Below are positions 7,948-17,404 of a DNA stretch of 64,000 nt, piece after piece. Positions within the stretch are counted from its first letter, which is position 1; each line of letters opens with the position of its first letter. A program made the position numbers and the translations under genes. Source of the DNA: Limimaricola sp. (lineage in GTDB: Bacteria; Pseudomonadota; Alphaproteobacteria; Rhodobacterales; Rhodobacteraceae); contig NZ_WGLM01000002.1 in NCBI RefSeq assembly GCF_016125575.1, forward strand, positions 372,001 to 436,000, in the 5' to 3' direction. The notes below the pieces were generated by a model that saw nothing but the letters and a program-made list of their open reading frames with translations, had not been told where the DNA came from and ran no database searches.

Positions 7948-9279
7948 TCAGGCGGCGGTTGCGATGCGGTTCCACAACCAGTTGGCCGTCCGCAGCAGCC
8001 GCGCATCGTCGCCCACTTTCCCGACAAGTTGCACACCCAACGGCAGGCCGTTCGGCCCGGTCATCAGCGGCAGCGACAGTGCGGGCGTTCCCAGAAGCGA
8101 CCACGTGGTGCAGAAAACGGGGCTGCCCGTCGTCTCGATCCCCGGCGCCTCGCCGGGGGTGGCCGGGGTGAGGATCGCGTCGAACTCGTCAAAGATCGCG
8201 TCCAGCGCGCGCGTCAGCACCGGGATTCTGGCCAGCGCCCGGATATGGGCGGCCGCCGTAATCTCTGACCCGCTTTCAATCATCGCGCGCAGCCGCGGGC
8301 TCAGCTGGTCCTTGCCGCGCTCGTATTCCGGGGCAAGGCTGACGGCGAGTTCCGGATCCTGGATCAGGCGATGCAGCTCTACCGCCTCGGCAAAGACCTG
8401 CGGCAGCTCGACCGTTCCCACACTCTCGCCCAACTCATCGACAAGCTCGGCGAATGCCTCTTGCGTGCTGGCCCCGGCTTGCTCCCAAAGCGGGCTGCGC
8501 ACGAAGGCCACCCGTGGTGGCAGCGGTGGCACGGATGTGGCTGTCGCCAGAAGATCGGAGCGGGCATGCAGGCGTTCGGCGGTTTCGCCGGGGTCGGCAT
8601 CCATCAGGACCTCGGCGATCAGGGCCGCGTCGCGCACCGTGGGGGCAAAGACGCCGACCTGATCAAGGGTGCGCGAGACCGACAGCATCCCGCGTCGCGA
8701 GATCAGCCCGCGCGTTGGTTTGTAGCCGACCACACCGCAGAAGGCCGCCGGCCGGATCACCGATCCGTTGGTTTGCGAGCCGACGGCAAGCGGCACCATG
8801 CCGCTGGCCACCGCCGCGGCCGACCCGCTGGACGATCCGCCCGGCGTGCGCGACGGGTCGACGGGATGATGGGTCTTGCCGGGCTGAAAGGTGGCAAGTT
8901 CCGTCGTCACCGTCTTGCCCATGATGACAGCGCCCGCTTCGCGCAAGAGCCGCACCACGGTGCTGTCTTCCAGCGTCCGCCGCCCGGCATGGAGCGGCGT
9001 GCCATCCTCGGTCGGCATGTCGCGGGTGTCGAAGATATCCTTCACCCCGACCGGCACGCCATGTAGCGGCCCGATCGGTTGGCCCTGCGCGCGCAGCTTG
9101 TCCAGCTTGCCCGCCTGCCGAAGCGCATGATCTGGGTCGATAAAGGCCCATGCCTCTATGCCCGGGTCCACTTCGGCAATCCGCTTGAGGTGGGCCTCCG
9201 TCACATCCGTGGCGGTGATCCGGCCGTCACGCAGGGCTTTCTGCGTGGCGGCCAGTGTCGTCATCTCTGTCTCGGTCAT
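7948..9279 (-). CDS. Amidase (amidase-signature family)
   Basis: This 443-residue protein hydrolyses an amide or related C-N bond. The Ser-cisSer-Lys signature is present: lysine in VGVKDIFDT, the cis-serine in TPGGSSSGSAAAVASG, and the nucleophile region GSQTNGSVIRPAAFCG, followed by GYKPTRG. The ATG at 9277-9279 overlaps the stop of the TRAP large permease (ATGA), so the two are translationally coupled; a frame extension nine codons upstream is possible but unlikely. Its place as last gene of a TRAP operon suggests that it processes an amide imported by that transporter. The substrate is unknown; Asp/Glu-tRNA amidotransferase subunit A is unlikely because GatB and GatC are absent. Confidence 0.9.
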   Translation of the reverse strand: MTETEMTTLAATQKALRDGRITATDVTEAHLKRIAEVDPGIEAWAFIDPDHALRQAGKLDKLRAQGQPIGPLHGVPVGVKDIFDTRDMPTEDGTPLHAGRRTLEDSTVVRLLREAGAVIMGKTVTTELATFQPGKTHHPVDPSRTPGGSSSGSAAAVASGMVPLAVGSQTNGSVIRPAAFCGVVGYKPTRGLISRRGMLSVSRTLDQVGVFAPTVRDAALIAEVLMDADPGETAERLHARSDLLATATSVPPLPPRVAFVRSPLWEQAGASTQEAFAELVDELGESVGTVELPQVFAEAVELHRLIQDPELAVSLAPEYERGKDQLSPRLRAMIESGSEITAAAHIRALARIPVLTRALDAIFDEFDAILTPATPGEAPGIETTGSPVFCTTWSLLGTPALSLPLMTGPNGLPLGVQLVGKVGDDARLLRTANWLWNRIATAA

Positions 9280-10625
9280 CTGGCGTAGAGCGTGTTCGGC
9301 AGCCACAAGACGATCTCTGGGTATATGTAGATCAGTGCCATGGTGATGAAGACCATGAAGACGAAGGGCAGCGAACCGGCGAAGATGTCCGACAGCTTGA
9401 CCTCCGGTGGCGAGACACCCTTGAGGTAGTAGGCCGCCATGGCCATTGGTGGCGTGTTGAACGAGGTCTGGATGTTCAACGCGACGAGGATGCCGAAGAC
9501 GATCGGGTCAACCCCGAAGAACTTCAGCAGCGGCAGGAAGATGGGCACGAAGATGATAATGATCTCGGTCCATTCCAACGGCCAGCCCAGCAGGAAGATG
9601 ATGGACTGGGTCAGGATCAGGAACCCGACCCGGTTCATGTGCAGGCCCTTGATCAGCTCTTCGACCAGCCCTTGGCCGCCCAGATAGGCAAAGACCGACG
9701 CGAAGGTCCACGAGCCCACGAAGAGGAACGTCACCATCGCCGAGGTGCGCGCGGTCAGATAGACCGCCTCTTTCAGCCGGGTGAAATCCAGTTCGCGATA
9801 GGCGGCGGCCAAGAGCAGGCTGCCGAATGCGCCAACGGCGGCGGCCTCCGTCGGGGTGGCAAAGCCAAAGAGGATCGCGCCCAGCACCGACAGGATCAGC
9901 AGCGCCAGCGGGAAGAACGAGGTCAGCAGGGCAAGGAAGATGCTGAAGTAGGATTGCGTCACCTCGCTGGCCGGCATCTTGGGCGCAAGCTTGGGGTTGA
10001 TGATCGCGCGGCCCACCACGTAGATCACGTAAAGTCCTGCCAGCAGAAAGCCGGGAAGAAAGGCGCCTGCATAAAGCTTGACCACGGATTCCCCTGCCGT
10101 GGCGGCGTAAAGGATCAGCAGGATCGACGGCGGGATCATGATACCAAGGCACCCGCCAGCGCAGACCACGCCGGCCGCCAGCTTGGTGTCGTAACCCGCC
10201 TTCAGCATTGCCGGGAAGGCCAGCAGGCCCATCAGCGTCACCACCGCGCCCACGATGCCCGTGGCCGTCGCGAAAAGTGCACAGGTCACCAGCGTCGCCA
10301 CGGCAAGCGAACCGGGCACGCGCCGCGCCGCGATCTGGATCGAGTAGAACAGCCGATCAAGGATGTTGGCTCGCTCCACCACGTATCCCATGAACAGGAA
10401 TAGCGGCACCGCCGTCAGCGTGTCGTTACTGAGAATGCTGAACGTGTTCTGCACCAACAGGTCGAACACGCGGTTGTTCAACAAGTGGCTGAACTGGTCC
10501 GGGGTGGCATAGGCAAAATAGCCAAAGCCCACTGCCATGCCCATCAGCGTGAACACCACCGGGAAACCCAGCAGCACCACGAAAATGAACAGGACGATCA
10601 TCAGAAGGCCGAGTTCGCCGCCCAT
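9276..10625 (-). CDS. TRAP transporter large permease (DctM-type)
   Basis: A 449-residue inner-membrane protein with about 12 hydrophobic segments, the ion-coupled translocation subunit of a tripartite TRAP transporter. Conserved stretches include TLTAVPLFLFMGYVVERA, ATGIVGAVVTLMG, GGCLGIMIPPSILLILY and, near the end, FNTPPMAMAAYYLKGV. These resemble the FcbT3/COG4664 ('mannitol/chloroaromatic') subgroup. Its start overlaps the stop of the small permease by one base (TAATG), and its stop overlaps the amidase start. The substrate is not predictable; the co-transcribed amidase suggests an amide-containing organic acid. Confidence 0.93.
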   Translation of the reverse strand: MGGELGLLMIVLFIFVVLLGFPVVFTLMGMAVGFGYFAYATPDQFSHLLNNRVFDLLVQNTFSILSNDTLTAVPLFLFMGYVVERANILDRLFYSIQIAARRVPGSLAVATLVTCALFATATGIVGAVVTLMGLLAFPAMLKAGYDTKLAAGVVCAGGCLGIMIPPSILLILYAATAGESVVKLYAGAFLPGFLLAGLYVIYVVGRAIINPKLAPKMPASEVTQSYFSIFLALLTSFFPLALLILSVLGAILFGFATPTEAAAVGAFGSLLLAAAYRELDFTRLKEAVYLTARTSAMVTFLFVGSWTFASVFAYLGGQGLVEELIKGLHMNRVGFLILTQSIIFLLGWPLEWTEIIIIFVPIFLPLLKFFGVDPIVFGILVALNIQTSFNTPPMAMAAYYLKGVSPPEVKLSDIFAGSLPFVFMVFITMALIYIYPEIVLWLPNTLYAR

Positions 10626-11242
10626 TACGCTTTCTCCCCGGCATGGCCCTTGGCCATTTCAATTTCATCGTGGGTGGCCATGAATTCTCGCTCGTGAAGG
10701 ATGGCGGTTTCCATTTCCTCGACATCCTGTGCGCGCTGTGGCCAGCCGCCCGTGCGCAGGCAGTAGATGCAGCGCATCACCTCGGCCGCGCCCTGCAGCA
10801 GCAACAGCGCCCCCGCGACGGGGATCAGCGTTTTCAACGGAAAGATCGGGATATCGACCGGGCTGTAGATGCTGACCTCGTGGTAGCGCCACGATTTGGC
10901 CGCATAGCTCCATCCGGCGAAGGTCAGGGCGGAGACGCCCGGAAAGAAGAACAGGACATAAAGCGTCAGGTCGATCGTCGCCTGCTTCCGCTCTGACAGA
11001 AGCCGGTAGATGATGTCGCCGCGCACATGCGCGTTGCGCGAAAGCGTGTAAGCGCCCGCCATGATGAACGACGCCCCGTACATGTTGTACGACAGGTCGT
11101 AGTTCCAGTCCGTGGGGTTGTTCATCACGTAGCGGACGAAAACCTCATAGCAGGTCCCCAGCGTCAGGATCAGGATATACCACCCGAAGGCCTTGCCGAT
11201 CGCCGTGCTGAACTGGTCGATCGTTCGTATCGCAGAAAGCAT
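10625..11242 (-). CDS. TRAP transporter small permease (DctQ-type)
   Basis: A 205-residue membrane protein with four predicted transmembrane segments, matching the DctQ subunit. N-terminal motifs IDQFSTAIGKAFGWYILILT and FVRYVMNNPTDWNYDLSYNMYGASF are typical of the FcbT2/COG4665 type, as are HVRGDIIYRLLSER and the segment ending IPIFPLKTLIPVAGALLLLQG. A long hydrophilic C-terminus (about 160-205) extends past the last membrane segment. It lies downstream of the binding-protein gene across a hairpin and is coupled to the large permease by TAATG. Confidence 0.92.
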   Translation of the reverse strand: MLSAIRTIDQFSTAIGKAFGWYILILTLGTCYEVFVRYVMNNPTDWNYDLSYNMYGASFIMAGAYTLSRNAHVRGDIIYRLLSERKQATIDLTLYVLFFFPGVSALTFAGWSYAAKSWRYHEVSIYSPVDIPIFPLKTLIPVAGALLLLQGAAEVMRCIYCLRTGGWPQRAQDVEEMETAILHEREFMATHDEIEMAKGHAGEKA

Positions 11243-11278
11243 GGTCGCGCCTCACACTTCTTTATTGTCGCCACGAAC

Positions 11279-11300
11279 AGGACGGCGCGAACGCCGTCCT
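11279..11300 (-). terminator. Hairpin between TRAP binding-protein and permease genes
   Basis: Perfect 9-bp stem (AGGACGGCG/CGCCGTCCT) with a CGAA tetraloop and no T-run, located 27 bp after the binding-protein stop and before the small permease. Such hairpins usually stabilise the upstream message or partly terminate, giving more binding protein than permease; that role is inferred. Confidence 0.7.
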
Positions 11301-11327
11301 GCCCCTGTCGCTGTCGCGGCAGATGCC

Positions 11328-12449
11328 TCAGAGTTCGAGCGGTTGCTCGTCCCCGAAATAGTGGGTGTAGGCCAATGCAAAATCGTTGTTCATCATGATG
11401 TTGCAGTAGGCCCGGTTCTTGGCGAACTCACGCTGGCTGTCGATGACCTTCTGGAAGAAGGCATCCTGGCCGTATTGCGCGGCAACCTTGTCCCACGCGT
11501 CCAGCTGTGCCGAAAGCACCGATTGCGGGGTCCGCTTGACGGTGACACCGGCCTCCTTGATCTGCTGGAGGTAGTCGGCATAGCTCGAATAGGCGAGCTG
11601 CAGGTTGGTCGAGTTGGCAGCCTGCACCGAGTGGTTGATGATCGCCTGCTGTTCCTGGGCGAGCCCGTTCCAGCGGTCTTTGTTGATCTCGAATTCAAGG
11701 CATTCGTTGGCCTGGTGATACGAGCTCAGCATGTAGTACTTGGCCACATCGGGCGCGCCGAAGCGGAAGTCCGAGGTCGGGTTGGAGTACTCGAAGGCGT
11801 CGATGACGTGCTTTTCCATCGCCGGCACGATCTCGCCGCCGGGCAGCTGGGTCACCTTGCAGCCAAGTTCCTGCATCACGTTGGCGGCAAGGCCCACGGT
11901 GCGGTACTTGAGGTTCTGCATGTCGTCGATCGAGGTGATCTCCTTGTTGAACCAGCCCAGCGGCTGGGGCGACTGCGGCATGTGGAACCAGCCGACGATG
12001 TTCAGCCCGAGGATGTCCTGGGTCAGTTCCTTGTAAAGGTCCTTGCCGGGTCCGTAGAACCAGGCCAGCACGCCATGGGTATCCCAGCCGAAGCAGGGCC
12101 CGGTGCCGAACAGCGACGCGGCACGGTTCTTGCCGTACCAGTAGGCGGGCACGAGGTGGCCGGCATCGAGCACGCCGTTGGACACCGCGTCCTGCACTTC
12201 GTTGGTCTTCACCACCGCGCCGACGGTCAGGTAATCGATCTTCAGGCGGCTGCCGCCCAGATCGTTGATCGTGTCGACAAGCTGCATCGCGTAATCGTTG
12301 AAGATGTCGCCCGGGGCCCACGACCCCTGCATCTTGAGCGTCGCCGTTTCGGCGCGCGACACTTCCGGCATGGCGAGCGTCGCCGCGCCGGCGACAGCCG
12401 CACCGCCGATAAACCTGCGCCGCGAGACTCTCTGATTCTTGTCCGTCAT
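11328..12449 (-). CDS. TRAP transporter periplasmic substrate-binding protein (DctP-type, Tat-exported)
   Basis: A 373-residue periplasmic receptor. The N-terminus (RVSRRRFIGGAAVAGAA, then SRAE) is a twin-arginine signal, as in the FcbT1/COG4663 subgroup, followed by the mature start TLKMQGSWAPGDIFNDYAMQLVD. Other family features are NEVQDAVSNGVLDAGHL and NLKYRTVGLAANVMQELG. I placed the start at 12449, where AGGGAGGATAAG precedes ATG; a longer frame upstream has no support. It is the first gene of the minus-strand P-Q-M-amidase operon. Its promoter should lie in the divergent region shared with the AraC gene. Confidence 0.92.
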   Translation of the reverse strand: MTDKNQRVSRRRFIGGAAVAGAATLAMPEVSRAETATLKMQGSWAPGDIFNDYAMQLVDTINDLGGSRLKIDYLTVGAVVKTNEVQDAVSNGVLDAGHLVPAYWYGKNRAASLFGTGPCFGWDTHGVLAWFYGPGKDLYKELTQDILGLNIVGWFHMPQSPQPLGWFNKEITSIDDMQNLKYRTVGLAANVMQELGCKVTQLPGGEIVPAMEKHVIDAFEYSNPTSDFRFGAPDVAKYYMLSSYHQANECLEFEINKDRWNGLAQEQQAIINHSVQAANSTNLQLAYSSYADYLQQIKEAGVTVKRTPQSVLSAQLDAWDKVAAQYGQDAFFQKVIDSQREFAKNRAYCNIMMNNDFALAYTHYFGDEQPLEL

Positions 12450-13070
12450 CTTATCCTCCCTTTCAGAATTGGGTCCCAGCACCCTCGACACTGGTACCGC
12501 ACACATTGGCCCCAGACGGCTGCCTCCCCGACAGGGCGCCCCGGACCTCAGCTGGCGTATCGAAAACGGTGATCGCGCCATCCAATGCGCCGGTTTCACG
12601 ACACATCAACTCCGCATGATAGGTGACCGGGGCCGTTAGTCCAGACACTTTGGTAAGAAAAGTTGACCTCCTTGGGCCCTTACGCAACTTTTCGCGCCGC
12701 CGGTCTTGTGACGTCCTGCCCCGGCAAACATCAATTGCGCGCCCCGTCAGCTATCTGCCCGGCATCATTTCCTGATCTCGAATGGGACGATCCCGCATTG
12801 CGCCACCCCTGCGCCCAAGCAGCAGCTGGCCATCTTCATATCGCTTGCGGCTGATGTCGCGCGCACGGCACCTCACGCGGAATCGGCAAATCGTGACCCA
12901 AAATGACCGATTCAGGTCAAGAAAGTATCAGTGCCATGCCGGAACCGTAGTAGCGGGGCCCGGAATCGGGGCGTAACCTCATTCTAAAGGGTGCCCTGAG
13001 AGGCACCGCCCTCGGGGAGGAGGGAGGCCGCAAGCGGGGCGATCCGCGCAGCCGGAAGGGAGGATGTGCC
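12450..13070. other. Divergent intergenic region, 621 bp, no gene seen
   Basis: This stretch lies between the minus-strand TRAP operon and the plus-strand AraC gene and must hold both promoters. I see no convincing small gene, tRNA or strong palindrome. Short open frames here have poor ribosome binding sites and unnatural composition. Purine-rich ribosome binding sites mark both ends (near 12455 on the minus strand and 13061 on the plus strand). Confidence 0.5.
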
Positions 13071-13958
13071 ATGTTGAAACCTGACCTGGAAGTCGTCCAG
13101 ATCGGCCGCAGCGAATCGTTCAAGGCGTGGGAACACGGCTATCCGTTCCACACCGTGCGCTGGCACTTTCACCCCGAATACGAGATTCACCACGTCGTCG
13201 AGACCTCGGGGCGCTACTTCGTGGGCGACTTCATCGGCAGCTTCGAGCCGGGCAACCTTGTGCTGACCGGCCCCAACCTGCCGCATAACTGGGTCAGTGA
13301 CGTGCCCGATGATGCGCAGATCCCCCTGCGCAACCGGGTGTTGCAATTCACCGAAGAGTTCGTCGCCAAGGCCACAGCACTTTTCCCCGAGATGGCACCC
13401 TGTGCGCGCATCATGGAGGCCAGCCGCCGCGGCGTGCTGTTCACGCCCAAAACGGCGGCCGAGGTCGGCCCGCTGCTGGCCGAACTGATCCCGGCGCGGG
13501 GCGTGCGCCGGCTGGAGCTGTTTCTGGCCATCATCGACAGGCTGTGCAGCGCCGAGGGCGCGCGGCCGCTCTCCAGCGCCGATTACCTGCCCGACCCGTC
13601 GGGATTCATGTCCGAGGGGATCAACGCCGCGCTGGCCTTCATCAACGCCAACCTGACCGAACCCTTCGGCGAGGCAGACCTGGCCGCCATCGCCGGGCTG
13701 AGCCCCAGCGCCTTCTCGCGCAGCTTTCGGCGCCATACCGGCATGGCGCTGGTCAAGTATGTCAACCGCCTGCGTATCAACCTCGCCTGCCAGCTTCTGA
13801 TGGGCGACGAGGCGCGCTCGATCACCGACATCTGCTTTTCGTCGGGCTTCAACAACATCTCGAATTTCAACCGCCAGTTCCTTGCCCAGAAGGGCATGAC
13901 CCCGTCCGAGTTCCGCCGTCTGCTGATCGGCAACATCTCGGCGCTGGCGGCGCAATGA
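13071..13958 (+). CDS. AraC family transcriptional regulator, probable ribitol operon activator
   Basis: A 295-residue regulator with an N-terminal cupin-like effector domain (histidines in RWHFHPEYEIHHV, about 23-35, and GPNLPHNW, about 67-74). Two C-terminal helix-turn-helix motifs follow (about 200-285): FGEADLAAIAGLSPSAFSRSFRRHTG and ITDICFSSGFNNISNFNRQF, which is the AraC signature. The ATG follows GGGAGGATGTGCC. It is immediately upstream of, and on the same strand as, the ribitol ABC transporter operon, so it most likely senses ribitol or a related polyol and activates that operon. Control of the divergent TRAP operon is a second possibility. Confidence 0.9.
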   Translation: MLKPDLEVVQIGRSESFKAWEHGYPFHTVRWHFHPEYEIHHVVETSGRYFVGDFIGSFEPGNLVLTGPNLPHNWVSDVPDDAQIPLRNRVLQFTEEFVAKATALFPEMAPCARIMEASRRGVLFTPKTAAEVGPLLAELIPARGVRRLELFLAIIDRLCSAEGARPLSSADYLPDPSGFMSEGINAALAFINANLTEPFGEADLAAIAGLSPSAFSRSFRRHTGMALVKYVNRLRINLACQLLMGDEARSITDICFSSGFNNISNFNRQFLAQKGMTPSEFRRLLIGNISALAAQ

Positions 13959-14201
13959 GACTGCCTATGCGGAAGGAAATGAACATGACAAAGCCGAACC
14001 GCGACTGACTGGGCCGGCGGGCCAGCCCCCGCCCGTCCCCCCCAATTTCGACCCAGCGCAAGGCCCCTTGCGGCCGGCCCGGCGACAGCCCTGTCGCCGC
14101 ACGCCCCCGCTTTGCCCCGCGCCGGTAAACGGCCCTGCACGCGGTGACCCGCGCGTGCACCGGTCTGCATTCAGACGGAGGTCACACGTGGAGGAAAACC
14201 G

Positions 14202-15254
14202 ATGACATTTTCGACCCTGAGAACCACCAGCGCGCTTGCGCTTGCGGCCAGCCTGCTGGGCGGCGCGGCCTTTGCCCAGACTTCGGGCACCGTGGCCTTC
14301 CTGATGCCTGACCAGGCCTCGACCCGCTACGAACAGCACGACTTTCCGGGCTTCAAGGCCGCGATGGACAAGCTTTGCGCCGATTGCACGGTGATCTACC
14401 AGAACGCCAATGCCGACGTGGCGCTGCAACAGCAGCAGTTCAACTCGGTCATCGCGCAGGGCGCCAAGGTGATCGTGCTTGACCCGGTCGATTCCGCCGC
14501 CGCCGCGGGGCTGGTGCAGATCGCCCATTCGCAGGGCGTCAAGGTCGTGGCCTATGACCGCCCGATCCCCGACACCCCGGCCGATTTCTACGTCTCCTTC
14601 GACAACGAGGGGATTGGCCACGCCATCGCTGCCTCGCTGGTCGATCTGCTGAAGGCCAACGGCGTTCCGGCGGGTTCAGGCGTGCTGGAAATCAACGGCT
14701 CGCCCACCGATGCCGCGGCGGGGCTGATCCGCGACGGTGTTCACTCTGCCTTGGCAGATTCCGGCTACAAGACACTGGCCGAGTTCGACACGCCCGACTG
14801 GGCGCCGCCCAAGGCGCAGGAATGGGCCGCGGGCCAGATCACCCGCTTCGGCGACCAGATCAAGGGCGTGGTGGCCGCAAATGACGGCACCGGCGGCGGT
14901 GCGATTGCCGCCTTCAAGGCCGCCGGCGTCAACCCGGTTCCGCCGGTCACCGGCAACGACGCGACCATCGCGGCGCTGCAGCTGATCATCGCGGGCGACC
15001 AGTACAACACCATCTCGAAACCCTCCGAGATCGTGGCCGCGGCCGCCGCGCAAGTGGCGATGGACCTGATGAACGGCAAGACGCCCGAAGCGACGACGAC
15101 GCTTTACAACACGCCGTCGCAACTGTTCGTGCCGGCGGTCGTGACGCGCAAGAACATCAAGGCCGAGATCTTCGACAAGGGCATCCAGACGCCCGACCAG
15201 GTCTGCACCGGCGAATATGCGGCCGGCTGCAAGGAACTGGGCATCACCAACTGA
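14202..15254 (+). CDS. Periplasmic sugar/polyol-binding protein of ABC transporter (XylF/RbsB-like), probable ribitol receptor
   Basis: A 350-residue secreted protein with a Sec signal peptide (TSALALAASLLGGAAFAQ, cleavage near residue 26) and a type I periplasmic-binding-protein fold: VAFLMPDQASTRYEQHDFPG, GAKVIVLDPVD and KVVAYDRPIPDTPADFYVSF resemble XylF. A cysteine pair near the C-terminus (VCTGEYAAGCKELG) may form a disulfide. GGAGGAAAACC precedes the ATG. It is first of a five-gene run with ATPase, permease, ribitol dehydrogenase and kinase. Ribitol is inferred as the substrate from the dehydrogenase; other pentitols or pentoses remain possible. Confidence 0.9.
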   Translation: MTFSTLRTTSALALAASLLGGAAFAQTSGTVAFLMPDQASTRYEQHDFPGFKAAMDKLCADCTVIYQNANADVALQQQQFNSVIAQGAKVIVLDPVDSAAAAGLVQIAHSQGVKVVAYDRPIPDTPADFYVSFDNEGIGHAIAASLVDLLKANGVPAGSGVLEINGSPTDAAAGLIRDGVHSALADSGYKTLAEFDTPDWAPPKAQEWAAGQITRFGDQIKGVVAANDGTGGGAIAAFKAAGVNPVPPVTGNDATIAALQLIIAGDQYNTISKPSEIVAAAAAQVAMDLMNGKTPEATTTLYNTPSQLFVPAVVTRKNIKAEIFDKGIQTPDQVCTGEYAAGCKELGITN

Positions 15255-15262
15255 GGCCAAGG

Positions 15263-15292
15263 GGCTGCGCCGCGTATCGTCGCGGCGCAGCC
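15263..15292 (+). terminator. Long hairpin between binding-protein and ATPase genes
   Basis: Perfect 12-bp stem (GGCTGCGCCGCG and its complement) with a 6-base loop, 9 bases after the binding-protein stop, without a T-run. As in other ABC operons, it probably protects the upstream message or causes partial termination so that receptor exceeds membrane components. Confidence 0.7.
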
Positions 15293-15329
15293 TGACACCG
15301 GACGCACTGACGCGGGGGAGAGGACCACC

Positions 15330-16136
15330 ATGACGACGCAGGCAACGACCCATGCCGGGCAGAAGGGCGAACTTCTTCTGCGGCTGAAGGGCATTTCCAA
15401 GCAGTTCGGGGCGGTCACCGCGCTTTCGGACATCGAACTCGACATTCACGCGGGCGAGGTGGTGGCGCTGGTCGGCGACAACGGCGCGGGCAAGTCGACG
15501 CTGGTCAAGGTGCTGGCGGGCGTGCACCAGCCCAGCTCGGGCACCATCGAATATCGCGGGCGGGCGGTCAGCCTGTCCAGCCCGGCGGCCGCCCTTGAAC
15601 TGGGCATCGCGACCGTGTTTCAGGACCTCGCGCTGTGCGAGAACCTTGACGTGGTGGCCAACCTTTTTCTGGGTCACGAGATCAATCCCTGGCGGCTGGA
15701 CGAAGTGCAGATGGAGGTCCGCGCCTGGACCCTGCTGCAGGAACTGGCCGCGCGCATCCCGTCGGTGCGCGAACCCATCGCCTCGCTGTCGGGCGGGCAG
15801 CGCCAGACAGTCGCCATCGCGCGCTCGCTGCTGCTAGATCCCAGTATCATCATGCTGGACGAACCCACCGCCGCGCTGGGCGTGGCGCAGACGGCCGAGG
15901 TGCTCAACCTCATCGAACGGGTGCGCGACCGGGGCCACGGGGTGATCCTGATCTCGCACAACATGGAGGACGTGCGCGCGGTGGCCGACCGCATCGTCGT
16001 GCTGCGTCTGGGCCGCAACAACGGCACCTTCACCGCCGAGACCAGCCAGCAGGACCTTGTCGCCGCGATCACCGGCGCCAACGAGAATGCTGTTTCGCGC
16101 CGTGCCGCGCGCCACCAAGAGTTGACGGAGGAGTGA
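15330..16136 (+). CDS. ABC transporter ATP-binding protein (sugar/polyol type)
   Basis: A 268-residue single-domain ATPase: Walker A GDNGAGKST (about 50-58), Q-loop region VFQDLALCENLDVVANLFLG, signature LSGGQRQ (about 153-159), Walker B IIMLDEPTAAL (about 171-181) and the switch histidine in ILISHNMEDV (about 207). It resembles the single-domain ATPases of FrcA/XylG-like systems rather than the double-domain RbsA type. It lies between the binding protein and the permease, 4 bp before the permease, and energises import. GGGGAGAGG precedes the ATG. Confidence 0.93.
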   Translation: MTTQATTHAGQKGELLLRLKGISKQFGAVTALSDIELDIHAGEVVALVGDNGAGKSTLVKVLAGVHQPSSGTIEYRGRAVSLSSPAAALELGIATVFQDLALCENLDVVANLFLGHEINPWRLDEVQMEVRAWTLLQELAARIPSVREPIASLSGGQRQTVAIARSLLLDPSIIMLDEPTAALGVAQTAEVLNLIERVRDRGHGVILISHNMEDVRAVADRIVVLRLGRNNGTFTAETSQQDLVAAITGANENAVSRRAARHQELTEE

Positions 16137-16140
16137 GCCG

Positions 16141-17391
16141 ATGAGCCAGAACCAGATTTCCGCCGCCGCCAAACTCGATCAGGCTGACAGCCGCGTGCGA
16201 CATGACGAAGGCATTGCCGGCGCCATTCGCGCCTTCTGGGACAGGGTGCGCTCGGGTGACCTTGGCATGCTGCCGGTCCTTGTCGGGCTGGTCCTAATCT
16301 CGGTCGTGTTCACCCTGCTAAACCCGGTCTTTCTTGCCCCCAACAACCTCGTCAACCTCATCTTCGATGCCGCCGCGATCGGCCTGATCTCGCTGGGCGT
16401 GGTCTGCGTGCTGCTTCTGGGAGAGATCGACCTGTCCATCGGCTCGATGAGCGGGCTGGCCTCGGCGCTGATCGGGGTCCTGTGGGTCAACAGTGGCCTG
16501 CCGGTGGCGGTCGCGGTCTTGGCGGCGCTGGCTTCCGGCGCGGTCGTGGGGCTGATCTACGGCGTGCTGCGCAACCGTTTCGAAATGCCGAGTTTCGTCG
16601 CCACCCTCTCGGGCCTGCTGGCACTGCTGGGCCTGCAGCTTTACCTGCTCGGCGCGACCGGGTCGATCAACCTGCCCTATGCCTCGCCGCTGGTCCGCTT
16701 CGGGCAGATCCTGATCATGCCGGCGTGGCTCTCTTACCTGTTGGCGTTGCTCCCCGGGTTAAGCGTGGTGTTGACAGGCATGGGCACGATGCGCCGTCGC
16801 CGCGCGGCGAACCTGTCCAGCGCGGGCCTCAGCGTGGTGCTGGCTAGGGCAATCATCCTGACCGTCGCGCTGGTCTTCTGCGTCTATTACCTCAGCCTCG
16901 GGCGCGGTGTGCCATGGATGTTTGGCGTTTTCGTGCTGTTCGTGCTGGGGCTCGACTATGCCCTGCGCCGCACACAATGGGGCCGGTCGATGTTCGCGGT
17001 GGGCGGCAATGCCGAGGCCGCGCGGCGGTCAGGCATCAACGTACAGCGCATTCGCCTGTCGGCCTTCGTGCTGTGTTCCAGTTTCGCCGCGCTGGGCGGC
17101 GTGTTCTCGGCCGCGCGGCTGGCCTCGGCCAGCCAGCAGGCCGGCACCGGCGACGTGAACCTCAACGCCATCGCCGCGGCGGTGATCGGTGGAACCTCGC
17201 TTTTCGGCGGGCGCGGCTCGGCCTGGTCGGCGCTTCTGGGGGTGATCGTCATCCAGGCGATCTCGAACGGGCTGACGCTGCTGAACCTCAGCTCGTCCCT
17301 GCGCTACATGATCACCGGCGGCGTGCTGGCCATCGCGGTCATCGTCGACTCGCTCGCGCGGCGCTCGCGTGCCAGCCACGGCCGGGCCTGA
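16141..17391 (+). CDS. ABC transporter permease (XylH/RbsC-like)
   Basis: A 416-residue membrane permease with about ten hydrophobic segments. The N-terminal 35 residues are cytoplasmic and charged. Family motifs are [48 protein letters not shown], and the permease signature region [24 protein letters not shown] followed by [29 protein letters not shown]. It belongs to the same operon as the binding protein and ATPase, and would form the channel for ribitol uptake. The stop is followed closely by a GGAGAAGG ribosome binding site for the dehydrogenase. Confidence 0.93.
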   Translation: MSQNQISAAAKLDQADSRVRHDEGIAGAIRAFWDRVRSGDLGMLPVLVGLVLISVVFTLLNPVFLAPNNLVNLIFDAAAIGLISLGVVCVLLLGEIDLSIGSMSGLASALIGVLWVNSGLPVAVAVLAALASGAVVGLIYGVLRNRFEMPSFVATLSGLLALLGLQLYLLGATGSINLPYASPLVRFGQILIMPAWLSYLLALLPGLSVVLTGMGTMRRRRAANLSSAGLSVVLARAIILTVALVFCVYYLSLGRGVPWMFGVFVLFVLGLDYALRRTQWGRSMFAVGGNAEAARRSGINVQRIRLSAFVLCSSFAALGGVFSAARLASASQQAGTGDVNLNAIAAAVIGGTSLFGGRGSAWSALLGVIVIQAISNGLTLLNLSSSLRYMITGGVLAIAVIVDSLARRSRASHGRA

Positions 17392-17404
17392 AAGGAGAAG
17401 GACA

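Noticed and set aside
9255-10403. A 382-codon plus-strand open frame opposite the TRAP large permease
   Set aside because: It is extremely charged (long Asp/Glu/Gln/His runs), as expected from the complement of a membrane protein gene.
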